A DNA stretch of 6,033 nucleotides from Armatimonadota bacterium (GCA_026392135.1 JAPLCR010000185.1:556-6588), one strand, 5' to 3'; counted from the first letter of the stretch, positions 1 to 5,976 are shown. Notes: generated by a model not told the origin, from the letters alone. Translations and numbers: made by a program.

Positions 1-248
1 ACGCCTCCCGTATCAACTACATCACAAATCGGCTTCTTTCGCGCTCCCTCCGCCCCGCAGAGCAGGAGGTTGTTACAAAAAGCCTGAATGCCATTCAAGG
101 CTTCTACAACGGACACTCGAAAGAGGCGAAAGAGTTGATAATGGTGGGCGATTCGAAAGCGGACGCAAGCCTTGCCCCAGAGCGTCTTGCTGCATGGACT
201 CTGCTGACAAACCAGCTGTTGAATCTGGACGAGGTACTAAACAAATGA
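1..248 (+). CDS. DUF1553-domain protein, C-terminal end (partial, 5' end outside window)
   Basis: The frame starting at base 3 is open from the window edge to TGA at 246-248 (81 codons). It ends in 'AAWTLLTNQLLNLDEVLNK', and the pattern 'aW..l...LLN.DE.l.k' is the characteristic tail of DUF1553 proteins. These are usually large proteins that also carry DUF1549 and often a planctomycete-type cytochrome c domain, and they are found next to DUF1501 genes. The molecular function of the family is not established; many members are predicted to be exported. Only the tail is visible, so the domain order upstream cannot be checked. The stop overlaps the DUF1501 start (ATGA at 245-248), which indicates one transcription unit with translational coupling. 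I am confident in the reading frame and fairly confident in the family. Confidence 0.82.
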   Translation, partial: ASRINYITNRLLSRSLRPAEQEVVTKSLNAIQGFYNGHSKEAKELIMVGDSKADASLAPERLAAWTLLTNQLLNLDEVLNK

Positions 249-1729
249 GCGAAAACGAAAACATTCACCCCGTAGTGGAAGAGTATGTACGTATGGAGAC
301 GCGCCGTCAATTTCTGAGCGGCGGAATGAACGCGCTAGGATGGGCGGCGTTAAGCACGCTTGGAGGGCTACCCGCCTTCGCTAGCGACAAAAAGCCCGCG
401 TTTCAGAAGAACGCGCTAGGGCTTCCCAACTTCCCCGCGAAAGCCAAGCACGTCATCTACCTGCACATGGTCGGAGGACCTCCGCAGATGGACTTGTACG
501 ACTACAAGCCCCTTATGAACGACTGGTACGACAAGGAGCTTCCGAGTTCCGTTCGCAACGGTCAGCGCCTCACCACCATGACTTCGGGGCAGACGCGCTT
601 CCCTATCGCCCCCTCGCGCTACAAGTTCCAACAGTATGGCAAGAGCGGTATGTGGGTAAGCGAACTGCTTCCCAAAACCGCCGGTATGGTAGACGATATG
701 TGCTTCATTCGCAGTATGCACACCGAAGCCATCAACCACGAACCCGCGATTACCTATATGCAGACGGGTAACCAGATAACGGGTCGTCCCTGTATCGGGG
801 CATGGGTCTCGTATGGGCTAGGCTCGTTAAACAACAATCTACCTACCTTCGTCGTCCTCGTCGCACAACACTCCAATACAGACCAAGTGCAAGCGATTTC
901 GGCACGGCTCTGGCAGTCCGGCTACCTCCCCGGTGAACACGCGGGAGTCTCATTCCGCGCCGCCGGAGACCCTATCCTCTACATCAACAACCCGCCCGGC
1001 GTTCCCAAAGAGATGCGCCGTACAACGCTAGACGGTCTCAAAGCCCTCAACGAAATGACCTTCAAAACGGTGGGTGATGCTGAGACACATACCCGTATTC
1101 AGCAGTACGAACTCGCCTTCCGTATGCAGTCGAGTGTCCCTGAACTTACCGACCTAAGCAAAGAGCCGGAAAGCACCTTCAAGATGTATGGCGAAGAGTC
1201 CCGCAAACCCGGCACCTTCGCCAATACCGCGCTTATGTCACGGCGCATGGTAGAGCGGGGAGTGCGCTTTATACAGGTCTACCTCAACAACTGGGATACC
1301 CATGCCAACGTAGCGGGGCGCCTTCCGAGCCAGTGCAAAGATATTGACCAAGCGTGTGCAGGGTTGATACAAGACCTCAAAAACAGAGGACTGCTGGACG
1401 AAACGCTCATTATATGGGGCGGAGAGTTCGGGCGCACTATCTACTCGCAGGGCGGCTTGTCGCATGAGAACTACGGGCGCGACCACCACCCGCGTTGCTA
1501 CACGATGTGGATGGCGGGCGGCGGCGTGAAAGCGGGAACGGTTTACGGCGAAACGGACGACTTCTCCTACAACATCGTAAAAGACCCTGTGCATATCCAC
1601 GACTTCCACGCGACAACGCTTCAACTGCTAGGCATTGACCACGAGCGTTTCACCTACAGGTCGCAAGGGCTAGACCAACGCCTGACGGGAGTGGAGGCAA
1701 GCAAGGTTATCAAGGACTTGATTGCGTAA
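245..1729 (+). CDS. DUF1501 family protein with Tat signal peptide
   Basis: 494 aa, complete. I chose ATG 245 because it overlaps the upstream stop as ATGA and has GAGG at 231-234, 10 bases upstream. The in-frame ATG at 194 lies inside the preceding gene, and another at 293 would begin directly before the twin arginines. Residues 19-24 read TRRQFL, followed by a hydrophobic stretch to about 46 ending 'LPAFA', which is a Tat signal peptide with probable cleavage after A47. Family hallmarks follow: 'YLHMVGGPPQMDLYD' (72-86), 'HEPA' (165-168), 'NNWDTH' (348-353), 'WGGEFGRT' (391-398), 'GRDHHP' (411-416) and 'DFHATTLQLLGID' (453-465). DUF1501 has an alkaline phosphatase/sulfatase-like fold, but its substrate is unknown. 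Length and motifs are normal for the family. It probably acts outside the cytoplasmic membrane with the DUF1553 partner; that partnership is inferred from their recurrent pairing. Confidence 0.93.
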   Translation: MSENENIHPVVEEYVRMETRRQFLSGGMNALGWAALSTLGGLPAFASDKKPAFQKNALGLPNFPAKAKHVIYLHMVGGPPQMDLYDYKPLMNDWYDKELPSSVRNGQRLTTMTSGQTRFPIAPSRYKFQQYGKSGMWVSELLPKTAGMVDDMCFIRSMHTEAINHEPAITYMQTGNQITGRPCIGAWVSYGLGSLNNNLPTFVVLVAQHSNTDQVQAISARLWQSGYLPGEHAGVSFRAAGDPILYINNPPGVPKEMRRTTLDGLKALNEMTFKTVGDAETHTRIQQYELAFRMQSSVPELTDLSKEPESTFKMYGEESRKPGTFANTALMSRRMVERGVRFIQVYLNNWDTHANVAGRLPSQCKDIDQACAGLIQDLKNRGLLDETLIIWGGEFGRTIYSQGGLSHENYGRDHHPRCYTMWMAGGGVKAGTVYGETDDFSYNIVKDPVHIHDFHATTLQLLGIDHERFTYRSQGLDQRLTGVEASKVIKDLIA

Positions 1730-1750
1730 AAGCCTCGCCTTAAGCAAAAG

Positions 1751-1785
1751 GGGAGTAGGCATTCTGCCTACTCCCTCTTTTTATT
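1751..1785. terminator. Bidirectional intrinsic terminator between convergent genes
   Basis: There is a perfect 10-bp stem: GGGAGTAGGC at 1751-1760 and GCCTACTCCC at 1766-1775, with a 5-base loop ATTCT. It is followed by TCTTTTTATT (1776-1785), a good U-tract for the plus strand 22 bases after the DUF1501 stop. Read on the minus strand, the same stem is followed by CTTTT (bases 1750-1746), so it can also end the leuC-to-pseudopilin transcript, whose last stop is at 1841. No gene is seen between 1730 and 1840. Confidence 0.9.
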
Positions 1786-1840
1786 GGTCAGTTTAACCGT
1801 TTTCAAGGAAGCGAAGAGAGGGAAGCTGAAGGTCGCAAAG

Positions 1841-2647
1841 TCAGTCTGTACTACACGAGTAGACCACGAGCCATTTCAGTTTGGCGGGGTTCCTGTCAGC
1901 AATACAGAAGCAGTTCTCGGTAGGAAGAGGCGGCGAGCCATCCGGAAGTAGACGGCTAGTAGGAAACCACTTCGCATGACCGTCGGCAAGAGCGAGGTTC
2001 GTACCGCCGCTGTGCCTATCGGAAAGCGTGTCTCCTCCTCCATTAACAACGGTAGGCTGTCCACACCCTCCGGAGCGTGTGTCCCAGTTGCTGATGATAT
2101 AGCCCCGATAGTCGTAGCCACGTGGGTCGCCCTGCGCCACCTGCGCGGTATCTCCAGAAGACCCATCCCCGAAAGTCACATTCACAGAGGGGCTTTGCAT
2201 CTGTGCAAGCGTAACGCGCAGAGCAGTGCGCGTGTCGTCGCTCCTACGGTTAAACCACTCTCCAAAATGCGTGTTGTAGCCAATCGAGACCGAACCTCTA
2301 TCCTTCCATACTCCTGCAAACTTTGAGTTAGAGGCAGAGGGGCAGATGACAATCTGTTCACTACGCACGTAGGGCATAAGGAAGGTCGTCCAGATAGGAG
2401 TGTTGGCAGGAGGTTGCTCTTCAGTGAGAAGTCTTATTGTACCTGCATAGCCGGGGAAGACCTCGTCGTTGTCTTGCGTATACATGGCGAGGGCGGAGTT
2501 CAGCTGGCGCATATTAGAGAGGCAGGTTGCGGCGCGGGCTTTTTCACGGGCGCGAGAGAAGACAGGGAAGAGAATTGCCGCGATGACGGCGATAATTGCG
2601 ATAACGACAAGTAGCTCAATGAGCGTAAATGCGGCGCGTCTAGGCAT
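1841..2647 (-). CDS. Type II/IV pseudopilin-like protein (prepilin N-terminal methylation domain, H-X9-DG C-terminal motif)
   Basis: 268 aa. ATG 2647 follows GGGG (2657-2660) by 9 bases. The N-terminus is a prepilin signal: short basic MPRRA, then A|FTLIELLVVIAIIA, with the conserved Glu at mature position +5 (E11) and a hydrophobic helix running to about residue 30. The cleavage residue is Ala6 rather than the usual Gly, which is seen often in this kind of protein from Armatimonadota. 'FPVFSRAREKARAATCLSNMRQL' (27-49, quoted in part as the family block) and the C-terminal H212-X9-D222-G223 place it among the DUF1559-like pseudopilins that are abundant in Planctomycetes and relatives. It is expected to be cleaved by a prepilin peptidase and assembled into, or exported through, a type II secretion/type IV pilus-like machine; the specific role is unknown. 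It lies 34 bases after leuD with no terminator between, so it may be read from the leu promoter, but no functional link is apparent. Confidence 0.9.
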   Translation of the reverse strand: MPRRAAFTLIELLVVIAIIAVIAAILFPVFSRAREKARAATCLSNMRQLNSALAMYTQDNDEVFPGYAGTIRLLTEEQPPANTPIWTTFLMPYVRSEQIVICPSASNSKFAGVWKDRGSVSIGYNTHFGEWFNRRSDDTRTALRVTLAQMQSPSVNVTFGDGSSGDTAQVAQGDPRGYDYRGYIISNWDTRSGGCGQPTVVNGGGDTLSDRHSGGTNLALADGHAKWFPTSRLLPDGSPPLPTENCFCIADRNPAKLKWLVVYSCSTD

Positions 2648-2681
2648 GGTTCTCTTCCCCTTTTTGAGCAGAGCGAAAAGG

Positions 2682-3299
2682 CTAGGCGGAGAGGGTCTGC
2701 GGCTTCCAATTCGGACGCTTCATCTCGTACTGAGCGATGTCGTCCAAGTTTTGCAGGCTCAAACCGATGTCGTCTAGCCCGTTCAGCATACAGTAGCGAC
2801 GGAAGGAGTCTACCTCAAAGTCTGTAGAAAAGCCTTCGTTGTCGAAGATGGTTTGCGATTCAAGGTCTACCGTTATCTGGTAGCCGGGGTTCTCTTGCGC
2901 CGTTGTAAGAAGTTGCGCTACCTGCTCATCCGGTAGTATGACGGGCAGAATCCCGTTCTTGAAGCAGTTGTTAAAAAAGATGTCGGCGAAAGAGGATGCT
3001 ATGACCGTGCGGAAGCCGTAATCTAACAACGCCCAAGGCGCGTGTTCCCTCGAAGAGCCGCACCCGAAGTTCTTTCCCGCCACGAGTATAGACGCTCCCG
3101 CGTAGGCGGACGCATTCAACTCGAAAGCGGAGTTGGGCGTTTTCCCATCGTTCTCGTAGCGCCAATCGAAGAAGAGATATTGACCGAAGCCCGTTCGCTC
3201 AATGCGCTTCAAAAACTGTTTGGGAATTATCTGGTCGGTATCTACATTCACTCTATCTAGCGGGGCGACCACCCCGGTAACGTTGACAAACGGTTCCAT
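2682..3299 (-). CDS. leuD: 3-isopropylmalate dehydratase small subunit LeuD
   Basis: 205 aa from ATG 3299, within the usual ~200 aa range. It is the swivelling-domain subunit of isopropylmalate isomerase (EC 4.2.1.33), which with LeuC interconverts 2- and 3-isopropylmalate in leucine synthesis in the cytoplasm. Diagnostic segments are 'VNVDTDQIIPKQFLK' near the N-terminus, 'FGCGSSREHAPWAL' near residue 85 (its Ser-Ser-Arg supplies substrate-binding residues) and 'FADIFFNNCFKNGILPV'. An in-frame TTG at 3317 overlaps the upstream stop, but it has no ribosome site and would add MKGLNN; ATG 3299 has AAAGG (3314-3310) and matches the normal family N-terminus. Unusually, leuD is separated from leuC by two nuclease-like genes. 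No residue expected for catalysis is missing here, in contrast to LeuC. Confidence 0.96.
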   Translation of the reverse strand: MEPFVNVTGVVAPLDRVNVDTDQIIPKQFLKRIERTGFGQYLFFDWRYENDGKTPNSAFELNASAYAGASILVAGKNFGCGSSREHAPWALLDYGFRTVIASSFADIFFNNCFKNGILPVILPDEQVAQLLTTAQENPGYQITVDLESQTIFDNEGFSTDFEVDSFRRYCMLNGLDDIGLSLQNLDDIAQYEMKRPNWKPQTLSA

Positions 3300-3309
3300 G
3301 TTGTTAAGA

Positions 3310-3316
3310 CCTTTCA
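3310..3316 (-). promoter_or_regulatory. leuD ribosome binding site overlapping the upstream stop codon
   Basis: On the minus strand the stop TGA (3316-3314) of the preceding gene runs straight into AAAGG (3314-3310), which sits 10 bases before ATG 3299. A ribosome terminating on the upstream gene would therefore be placed on the leuD start, suggesting translational coupling. This site also decides the leuD start in favour of ATG 3299 over TTG 3317. Confidence 0.6.
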
Positions 3317-4003
3317 AGCCGCATTGGAAAGTTGGGTAATCAGGTTATTCGCAATACTTGCGAGTCGCTCTATTGCGCCCGAAGAGAGTTCCTCCGCCTC
3401 AAAGCCATGCGCTATCTTGTTTCTCAGGGAGAACAGATTACGAAGTTGATAATAGTCCTCTTCCTCCAAACTTCCATCCGTATACAGTAAAGAGAGTAGG
3501 GGTAGAGTTCCCTCCTGTTTTATCTCAACATCATCTAACCTGCTCTGATGACGTAGGAGAGCCTCTACCGCTATCCACAGTAGCAGAAAAGCACTTTCTG
3601 CGCCCTCTTGTTGCGCTAAAGCCTGAGCCAGTTTTATCTGTCGCTTGATTTTGTCTAAAGATAAGACGGGCAAGAGCGCATTAAGTAACGCTGTTTCGCG
3701 AGAACTTCTTGTAGCGATTTCAAAGCGCCAGCCCGGCTGGCTCTGCACTACCCGAATGAGGTACTCCAACTGCTGTAGTGTTACGCTTTGCGGGGTTCTT
3801 GTTTTAACAAAAACGACAACACCCTCCTGAATCTCCCCGCCCTCTCCTCGCTTGATAGCGACAATTTCCGGACGGAATGATTGTAAAAACGGTGGCAACT
3901 CCTGTGGTTTTGGGTCGACATAGACAATATATTCTAAATTGCGGTACGTTTCCGCAATTTCTTGTTCTATGCGATGATGCACTTCTTCTGCGACAGAGGT
4001 CAT
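3314..4003 (-). CDS. Uncharacterised protein: degenerate PD-(D/E)XK-like N-terminal region plus C-terminal HEPN-like (RNxxxH) region
   Basis: 229 aa from ATG 4003, which has an excellent GAGAAAGGAG site (4011-4020). An upstream in-frame ATG at 4039 has no good site. Residues 1-100 show a restriction-endonuclease-like pattern: helix, strand 'YIVYV' (25-29), 'RPEIVAIKRG' (44-53), strand ending 'VVVFVKTRT' (62-70), a helix, then 'GWRFEIATRS' (91-100). In a working PD-(D/E)XK site one expects P-D and E-x-K; here they are P45-E46 and F65-V66-K67, so the second acid is missing and nuclease activity is doubtful. Residues 115-229 look all-helical and contain R194-N-K-I-A-H199, an Rx4H motif typical of HEPN domains, which in many families are RNases or toxin/defence components. 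The gene follows a RusA-like gene by 42 bases and precedes leuD by 14. Domain calls are from motif reading only, and the role is unknown. Confidence 0.72.
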   Translation of the reverse strand: MTSVAEEVHHRIEQEIAETYRNLEYIVYVDPKPQELPPFLQSFRPEIVAIKRGEGGEIQEGVVVFVKTRTPQSVTLQQLEYLIRVVQSQPGWRFEIATRSSRETALLNALLPVLSLDKIKRQIKLAQALAQQEGAESAFLLLWIAVEALLRHQSRLDDVEIKQEGTLPLLSLLYTDGSLEEEDYYQLRNLFSLRNKIAHGFEAEELSSGAIERLASIANNLITQLSNAA

Positions 4004-4010
4004 GGACTGG

Positions 4011-4020
4011 CTCCTTTCTC
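4011..4020 (-). promoter_or_regulatory. Strong ribosome binding site fixing the start at 4003
   Basis: On the minus strand GAGAAAGGAG lies 7 bases before ATG 4003. This is a near-perfect Shine-Dalgarno sequence, while the longer possible start at ATG 4039, 6 bases after the RusA-like stop, has only a weak TTGGA. It therefore favours the 229-residue form over the 241-residue form. Confidence 0.75.
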
Positions 4021-4045
4021 TAAAGAGTATCCTCTTCATTCCAAT

Positions 4046-4417
4046 TCAAACGGATATGGATAAATTCAGGGCTTTTTGCGATATGCGCTTTGAGTAACGG
4101 GCTAAAAGCACCGTGCAAATCGAGTTTTTCAAATCAATCCGTTCGCTTGTCACTCTATATACCTGCTTATCATCGTCATAAGCAACCCCGTTCATACCGT
4201 CCAGAATGGGTTTAATCACATTATCCACATCTATTGTAGTTGTGGTGACATACGTGGTAATGGATACTTCTACAGGTAGCGAAGTCGGAGAGACGGGAAT
4301 AACTTCCTTCGCAGACTTCGCTACCCTTGCTTTCCACTTGTTATGCTCTTCCGGACGCTTCTTCTTTCGATTCACGGAAAAAGGCTCGCCTACAATTATG
4401 AACTCATACTCAAGCAT
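4046..4417 (-). CDS. RusA-family Holliday junction resolvase-like endonuclease
   Basis: 123 aa, normal for RusA proteins. The diagnostic segment lies at residues 62-86: D63-x-D65-N66-x-x-K69, then D73, then D81-D82-D83-K-Q-V. In E. coli RusA the equivalent acids (D70, D72, D91) bind the metal and K76 is catalytic; the D-x-D-x3-K spacing is identical here. The family cuts four-way DNA junctions, usually as a dimer, in the cytoplasm. Many members are phage-encoded, but standalone chromosomal ones exist. The N-terminus is basic ('NRKKKR', 16-21). ATG 4417 is preceded by GGAGGGG starting at 4431, just after the leuC stop (17-base gap). The GC content of sampled 60-base lines is 38-42%, against 62-67% in leuC, suggesting later acquisition. 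Catalytic residues look intact; the true substrate is unknown. Confidence 0.87.
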   Translation of the reverse strand: MLEYEFIIVGEPFSVNRKKKRPEEHNKWKARVAKSAKEVIPVSPTSLPVEVSITTYVTTTTIDVDNVIKPILDGMNGVAYDDDKQVYRVTSERIDLKNSICTVLLARYSKRISQKALNLSISV

Positions 4418-4434
4418 ACTCGCCCCCCTCCGCC

Positions 4435-5775
4435 CTACTTCCAGTCGCGAATATCCACAAAGTGCCCCGCAACCGCCGCCGCCGCCGCCATCGCAGGACT
4501 AACGAGGTGAGTACGCCCATCCTTGCCCTGCCGCCCCTCAAAGTTTCGGTTCGAGGTGGAGGCGCAACGCTCTCCCGGTTGCAAAACATCGGGGTTCATG
4601 GCGAGGCACATGGAGCAACCCGCCTCCCGCCAATCGAAGCCCGCCTCTTTGAAAACTACGTCTAGTCCCTCCGCTTCCGCTTGTAGCTTCACTAGCGCGG
4701 AACCGGGAACGACCATTGCGTGTACGTTCGCGTGAACTTTACGCCCTTTCGCCACCTCTGCGGCGGCGCGTAGATCTTCGATACGCCCATTTGTGCAGGA
4801 GCCGATAAACACCTTATCAATCGTAATCTCTTGAATGGGAGTGTTGGCGGTCAGCCCCATATATTCGAGTGCGCGGGTTGCCGAGCGACGGTCTGCGTCC
4901 GAGGTAAACTGTTCAGGCGAGGGAACGACGCTTGTGATAGGTGCAACCATGCCGGGACTGGTTCCCCAACTGACGTGCGGCTCTATCTCATCGCCATTCA
5001 GTTCAACCAGCGTATCGAACGTTGCGCCCTCTTCGGTGGGCAGGCTCTTCCAATAGGCGACAGCCTCTTCCCACGCCGCTCCTTGCGGGGCGGAGTGTCG
5101 CCCTTTCAGGTAAGCGGAGGTCTTCTCATCGGGGGCTATCATGCCCGCCCTCGCGCCCGCCTCGATACTCATATTACAGACGGTCATGCGCCCTTCCATC
5201 GTAAGAGCGCGAATCACTTCGCCCGTATACTCCACCACGTAGCCCGTCGCGCCGTCTGTGCCAATTTTGCCGATAATGGCGAGAATAACATCTTTCGCAG
5301 TGACCCCCAAGCCGAGCCTGCCGTTGACTCGTATCTCCATCGTTTTAGGCGTTCCCTGCTGGAGGCACTGCGTCGCGAGGACGTGTTCCACCTCGCTGGT
5401 TCCTATCCCAAAGGCGAGAGGAGTAAGCCCCTGCTCGGGTCCAATGACGTGCACTACGCCCTGCCACTTGTGGTGCAGGTCGTAGAGCGGAATACCAAAC
5501 TCTTTGCAGTTCTTGTCGAGCGCGTCCATCTGCAATTTCGAGATGAGATCGGTAATCGGTAGTGAACGGTCTGTCGTCGGAACGTTGTGATCCATCGTCG
5601 CGAGAGTGAGGTCGGGGCGGCGGACTTTGCGCCCGTTCAAGCGTAGCCCATCGAACGCTTGCGGCGATGTAACTTCGTGAACGAGGTGCAAGTCTATGTA
5701 GAGCAAGGCAGGCTTGCCTGCCTCTGCGTGGACGACGTGCGCGTCCCATATCTTTTCAAACATGGTTTTGGGCAT
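4435..5775 (-). CDS. leuC: 3-isopropylmalate dehydratase large subunit LeuC, with internal in-frame loss of the GDSHT active-site loop
   Basis: 446 aa from ATG 5775, which follows AAAGGAG (5784-5790) by 8 bases. It is the catalytic [4Fe-4S] subunit of isopropylmalate isomerase (leucine synthesis), expected to pair with LeuD. The sequence follows E. coli LeuC (466 aa) closely from 'MPKTMFEKIWDAHVV' to 'GHFVDIRDWK'. Cluster ligands are present at C327 ('GSCTNGRIEDL'), C387 and C390 ('GCSMCLAMN'), exactly 20 less than E. coli 347/407/410. 'LYIDLHLVHEVTSPQAF' and 'MDHNV' (61-65) are normal. The 20-residue shift is one internal gap: 'GPEQGLT' (112-118) joins through P119 directly to 'LAFGIGTSEVEH', omitting the conserved segment that includes CGDSHTxTHGAFGA. 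Loss of this loop should abolish or severely impair activity. The frame is otherwise clean, so the change is either recent, an assembly error, or tolerated. Being a LeuC gene is certain; function is doubtful. Confidence 0.95.
   Translation of the reverse strand: MPKTMFEKIWDAHVVHAEAGKPALLYIDLHLVHEVTSPQAFDGLRLNGRKVRRPDLTLATMDHNVPTTDRSLPITDLISKLQMDALDKNCKEFGIPLYDLHHKWQGVVHVIGPEQGLTPLAFGIGTSEVEHVLATQCLQQGTPKTMEIRVNGRLGLGVTAKDVILAIIGKIGTDGATGYVVEYTGEVIRALTMEGRMTVCNMSIEAGARAGMIAPDEKTSAYLKGRHSAPQGAAWEEAVAYWKSLPTEEGATFDTLVELNGDEIEPHVSWGTSPGMVAPITSVVPSPEQFTSDADRRSATRALEYMGLTANTPIQEITIDKVFIGSCTNGRIEDLRAAAEVAKGRKVHANVHAMVVPGSALVKLQAEAEGLDVVFKEAGFDWREAGCSMCLAMNPDVLQPGERCASTSNRNFEGRQGKDGRTHLVSPAMAAAAAVAGHFVDIRDWK
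5416..5424 (-). other. Junction of the 60-base in-frame deletion within leuC
   Basis: The codons ACT-CCT-CTC (T118, P119, L120) connect 'GPEQGLT' directly to 'LAFGIGTSE'. Known LeuC proteins have about 21 residues here (LPGMTIVCGDSHT...FGA in E. coli) where this gene has the single Pro. The missing length is a multiple of three, and conservation on both sides resumes at once. Confidence 0.85.
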
Positions 5776-5783
5776 GAGTACGG

Positions 5784-5790
5784 CTCCTTT
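5784..5790 (-). promoter_or_regulatory. leuC ribosome binding site
   Basis: On the minus strand AAAGGAG lies 8 bases before ATG 5775, a strong and normally spaced Shine-Dalgarno site. Translation signals of leuC thus appear intact despite the internal deletion. Confidence 0.75.
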
Positions 5791-5834
5791 GCATACGAAC
5801 GAAAGGGGATTATGGTAATGAGTGTTCTAGAGGA

Positions 5835-5863
5835 ATTGTACTCTCCACAAAATGATAAGTCAA
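5835..5863 (-). promoter_or_regulatory. Sigma-A type promoter for the leuC operon
   Basis: On the minus strand, TTGACT (5863-5858) is followed by a 17-base spacer and TACAAT (5840-5835), one mismatch from consensus in each hexamer. Transcription would begin near 5828, giving a leader of about 50 bases before ATG 5775. That is too short for a T-box riboswitch or a classical leader-peptide attenuator. The surrounding region (about 5815-5935) is clearly AT-rich compared with leuC. Confidence 0.8.
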
Positions 5864-5869
5864 ATGATA
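5850..5869 (-). repeat. Tandem TATCATTT direct repeat embracing the -35 box
   Basis: On the minus strand TATCATTT occurs at 5869-5862 and again at 5857-5850, separated by GACT (period 12). The first copy overlaps the start of the -35 hexamer and the second lies in the spacer, a position where a bound repressor would block RNA polymerase. This may be an operator or simply AT-rich chance; no known regulator site is recognised. Confidence 0.4.
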
Positions 5870-5896
5870 CTTTTTTATGAAAACAATAAGGACTAG

Positions 5897-5912
5897 TTAT
5901 CACAATCGATAA
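5897..5912. repeat. Inverted repeat TTATC-N6-GATAA upstream of the leuC promoter
   Basis: TTATC (5897-5901) and GATAA (5908-5912) are exact inverted repeats with a 6-base spacer, a size suited to a dimeric helix-turn-helix regulator. The site lies about 35 bases upstream of the -35 box, an activator-like distance. The core TTATCA/TGATAA recurs in the promoter repeat at 5853-5858. Regulatory role is inferred only. Confidence 0.35.
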
Positions 5913-5934
5913 GTTGACCGAACAAGACCAGAAC

Positions 5935-5976
5935 AAAAAATGCCTCCGCCTAGCCATTACGCTACAGCAGAGGCAC
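5935..5976 (-). terminator. Intrinsic terminator upstream of the leuC promoter
   Basis: On the minus strand GCCTCTGC (5974-5967) pairs with GCGGAGGC (5949-5942), with one T-G wobble, and the stem can extend outward by T-A, G-T and A-T. Inside the loop TAGC/GCTA can pair as well. Six T's follow at 5940-5935. It lies upstream of the leuC promoter and so most likely ends the transcript of the preceding gene, whose stop codon (5957-5959) falls inside the loop. Confidence 0.8.

Noticed and set aside
194..244. Alternative start adding 17 residues to the DUF1501 protein
   Set aside because: It lies within the DUF1553 coding sequence, while ATG 245 gives the typical ATGA overlap and a ribosome site.
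4206..4502. Plus-strand frame ending in a poly-proline tract
   Set aside because: The prolines arise from antisense reading of the Ala-rich LeuC C-terminus (MAAAAAV); it is a shadow of leuC and the RusA-like gene.
4831..5562. Long plus-strand open frame (243 codons) opposite leuC
   Set aside because: It lies entirely antisense to leuC, whose protein matches its family closely; the plus-strand translation shows no recognisable domain.
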